The notes beneath the pieces were generated by a model. That model saw only the letters and a program-made list of their open reading frames with translations, was not told the origin of the DNA and ran no database searches. 17,061 nt of DNA from JANMDR01 sp031376425 (GTDB taxonomy: Bacteria; Pseudomonadota; Gammaproteobacteria; Burkholderiales; Usitatibacteraceae): NCBI GenBank assembly GCA_031376425.1, contig JANMDR010000244.1:1-17061 (forward strand), written 5' to 3'. How positions within the stretch are numbered: the stretch's first letter is position 1; each line of letters begins with the position of its first letter. The position numbers were made by a program, and so were the translations under genes. Positions 15,848 through 17,061 of the stretch are shown here, one piece after another.

Positions 15848-15894
15848 TGTAATTATAATATCGTAAATCAATATAAATTGCTAGAATAATTACA
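15848..15894 (-). promoter_or_regulatory. Candidate hipBA promoter with flanking 9 bp perfect dyad
   Basis: On the + strand TGTAATTAT (15848-15856) and ATAATTACA (15886-15894) are perfect reverse complements separated by 29 bases. The dyad starts three bases upstream of the hipB ATG. On the - strand a consensus TATAAT (15857 down to 15852) is followed by TACACA and then the ATG, so transcription would begin at or next to the start codon. No good -35 is evident. The dyad overlaps this -10 and is a natural place for HipB to bind and repress its own operon. Confidence 0.5.
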
Positions 15895-16164
15895 TATTAA
15901 AAATTCTGCTTGTCCTCAACATAAGCGTTCGCATACTTGTGCAAACGCCATGCCGCCACCCCCACCACCCCAAAACTAAACGCGTTATTACCCGAAACCC
16001 ATATTTGCCTAGTCAAAAAAAGCCGCATCGTACCCACCATGGAAGCCGCCTTCGCCATAATGCGCGAAGAAATCGGTGCCCCCCAGAGCCACGTTCTTTG
16101 TCTCCGGCCCATCGCGCTCGGCAGATATAGAACAAACCATCGTGATTGGCGCCCATGGGCCTTA

Positions 16165-16341
16165 TTCTATTTCCAAATCATTCGTGCATTAAAATAACTG
16201 CAAGCATATTTAAAATATACGCCGTCATGCCAGCAAGGCTGGCATCCAGTCCTGCGTACTTTTGAGTAACGAACGGACTGGATCCCAGCCTTCGCTGGGA
16301 TGACGACAGGTTAATCATGTACGAATGATCTAGAAATAGAA
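16165..16341. mobile_element. 177 bp MITE-like element with TTA target duplication
   Basis: The insertion splits the lutC copy exactly. The flanks 16162-16164 and 16342-16344 are both TTA, while the intact lutC has a single TTA (CCTTATCGG). The termini are 23 bp inverted repeats starting TTCTATTTC (16165-16187 and 16319-16341) with three mismatches. The interior has no coding capacity, so it would need a transposase in trans. It contains an inverted pair of REP-like hairpins (see next entry). A three-base duplication is compatible with several transposase families, and I do not assign one. Confidence 0.85.
16223..16305. repeat. Inverted pair of REP-like hairpins inside the miniature element
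   Basis: The left arm 16223-16252 and right arm 16275-16305 are inverted copies of about 30 bases with two mismatches and one gap. Each arm folds alone: TGCCAGC (16228-16234) with GCTGGCA (16238-16244), and TCCCAGC (16283-16289) with GCTGGGA (16294-16300). The arrangement CGTCAT...CCAGTCC / GGACTGG...ATGACG resembles the widespread proteobacterial intergenic repeats with a GTCATTCC..GGAATGAC form. Confidence 0.8.
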
Positions 16342-16372
16342 TTATCGGGTGCATGTGATTTTGGTGGGGTAG

Positions 16373-16827
16373 TTTTTTTAGGGCGCAAGAAACGTAGTGC
16401 CGGTGGCTATTTATAAGCAGATGAATTTCTACGCGACGGTTGCGATGCGCTGTTGCATTGGCGATGCAACGTGATTGGCACGCTACCCCCTCTCTCCCAC
16501 GAGTGGAGAGAGGAGCTTGATCGCGCTAGATTTTGAGTGCCGTGCTACATGCTCGCTAAGCAATTCGATATCTGAACGGTGCCAACATCGTCAAAAGCGC
16601 CTCCAACTCGCGCACACCCATTTCGCGTGGATGCCGCAGCCCATGCCAGCGAATAAAAAATCACACCCAATATAGGTAGACTTTTTCGGTGCTCAGAATA
16701 TAATGAAAATGATGGCATCGCTCTTGAACTTGGTCTGCTTGACCTGTTAAGGGAACGGATAGCAACATTGGTTTGCGCGGTTTGATGGAATCTATTTTAA
16801 TCGTATACTTGTGCAGCAACTATGCGG
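16373..16827. other. Gene-poor stretch with two hairpins
   Basis: I see no supported gene in these 455 bases. Two stem-loops are visible: GTTGCAT (16452-16458) with ATGCAAC (16464-16470), a perfect 7 bp stem with a 5-base loop, and CCTCTCTCCCAC (16489-16500) with GTGGAGAGAGG (16503-16513), one base bulged. Neither is followed by a T run. A + frame at 16657-16800 without a start (…NDGIALELGLLDLLRERIATLV) may be a gene remnant but is too short to support. Confidence 0.55.
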
Positions 16828-17061
16828 TCAGCCAATAGCTGCAATTCTTATCAAAGTTTTATTAGATGAATCTGTTGTATTAATTACAAGCGTCCCTTCA
16901 ATTCTTACACTTTTATCATAACCATTTGTTAATCCTAATATACTAATTCCATGTTGTGGTATTAAAATATCATCAGGATAAGACCCTGGTTTGACTAAAA
17001 TTTGAACTTGTCGTGGTGGGGTGCTTGTTATATCAACACCATCAAGTATGGCTTGATTAAT
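16828..17061 (-). CDS. Partial AT-rich gene, probable right-handed beta-helix protein (C-terminal 77 residues visible)
   Basis: Reading the - strand from base 17061 gives 77 codons without interruption and then TGA (16830-16828). The start lies beyond the window. The text QILVKPGSYPDDILIPQHGI, followed by SILGLTNGYD and VRIEGTLVIN, shows the PGxY motif and the alternating hydrophobic rungs that open many right-handed beta-helix domains (pectate lyase-like proteins, phage tail spikes, virus surface proteins). GC is about 32% by hand count over 16841-17061 and codons such as ATA, TTA and AGA are used freely, unlike the neighbours, so foreign origin is likely. A beta-helix normally needs many more rungs after this point, so the gene is probably cut short at its 3' end. 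Function is not known. Confidence 0.55.
   Translation of the reverse strand: MNQAILDGVDITSTPPRQVQILVKPGSYPDDILIPQHGISILGLTNGYDKSVRIEGTLVINTTDSSNKTLIRIAAIG

Larger units (their letters stand above)
15960..16372 (+). pseudogene. Broken second copy of the lutC 3' end
   Basis: Bases 15960-16164 and 16345-16372 match lutC 13179-13413 to its stop codon, with six substitutions and a two-base deletion over about 235 bases (about 97% identity by hand count). The deletion shortens the C8 run of lutC to C6 (16079-16084) and shifts the frame. A 177 bp element splits the copy. Similarity begins abruptly at 15960 and ends exactly at the TAG, so only the gene end was duplicated. No start codon or promoter remains and it should be inert. 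It forms a direct repeat with the true lutC end around hipBA and the tandem array. Confidence 0.93.

Noticed and set aside
13414..15959. Complete integrative element with its own integrase or a tRNA attachment site
   Set aside because: No recombinase, transposase or tRNA sequence is present in the interval. Only the flanking lutC repeats suggest insertion.
15897..16197. Frames on both strands within the second lutC copy
   Set aside because: They are translations of the duplicated, frameshifted lutC fragment or its complement, not genes. The tail AAWRLHKYANAYVEDKQNF on the - strand next to it might be a gene remnant but is too short to support.
16475..16675. 66-residue + strand frame with basic, cysteine- and serine-containing text
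   Set aside because: It begins inside a hairpin repeat, has no ribosome site, and the sequence resembles no domain.

Overview
The window reads as a piece of a proteobacterial chromosome of intermediate GC (near half by eye). A beta-proteobacterium is my best guess. The arguments are the stand-alone UDP-glucuronate decarboxylase that replaces a fused ArnA, the arnT / SMR / arnB / arnC / formyltransferase / decarboxylase order, the adjacent purEK pair and a lutABC operon. None of these fixes a genus.

Layout. Bases 1-279 are the 3' part of a small lipoprotein gene. Bases 533-1741 encode a periplasmic branched-chain-amino-acid-type binding protein with no partner transporter genes. Bases 1782-8145 are a tight run of six genes for making, flipping and attaching 4-amino-4-deoxy-L-arabinose (Ara4N) to lipid A: arnT, one SMR-type flippase subunit, arnB, arnC, and ArnA split into a formyltransferase and a decarboxylase. 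Several of them overlap by ATGA. The deformylase ArnD is absent, and the run continues after 9 bases into purE and purK (8155-9844). A secreted protein of unknown function (9935-10489) and lutA-lutB-lutC, an iron-sulfur L-lactate oxidation system (10555-13413), follow. All of these are on the + strand.

The right quarter is accessory DNA. After the lutC stop codon comes a 196-197 bp tandem repeat array rich in GGGCGAAT/ATTCGCCC palindromes, then a hipBA toxin-antitoxin operon on the - strand. Next is a second, broken copy of the last ~235 bp of lutC (15960-16372). The hipBA module and the repeat array therefore lie between direct repeats of the lutC 3' end, as if an element had entered there and rebuilt the gene end. 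The displaced copy is frameshifted and split by a 177 bp miniature element with 23 bp terminal inverted repeats, a TTA target duplication and an internal pair of REP-like hairpins. After gene-poor sequence, the right edge carries an AT-rich (~32% GC) reading frame on the - strand that looks like the start of a right-handed beta-helix protein. It runs off the window and lacks its start.

How the genes work together: the arn genes convert UDP-glucuronate to undecaprenyl-linked Ara4N (or its formyl form) and ArnT moves the sugar onto lipid A, which lowers envelope charge and gives resistance to cationic peptides. purEK carry out AIR carboxylation in purine synthesis. lutABC oxidise lactate to pyruvate. 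The most notable points are the missing arnD, the lutC-flanked hipBA module, the nested miniature element, and a hipB promoter region that predicts a leaderless message under a perfect dyad.
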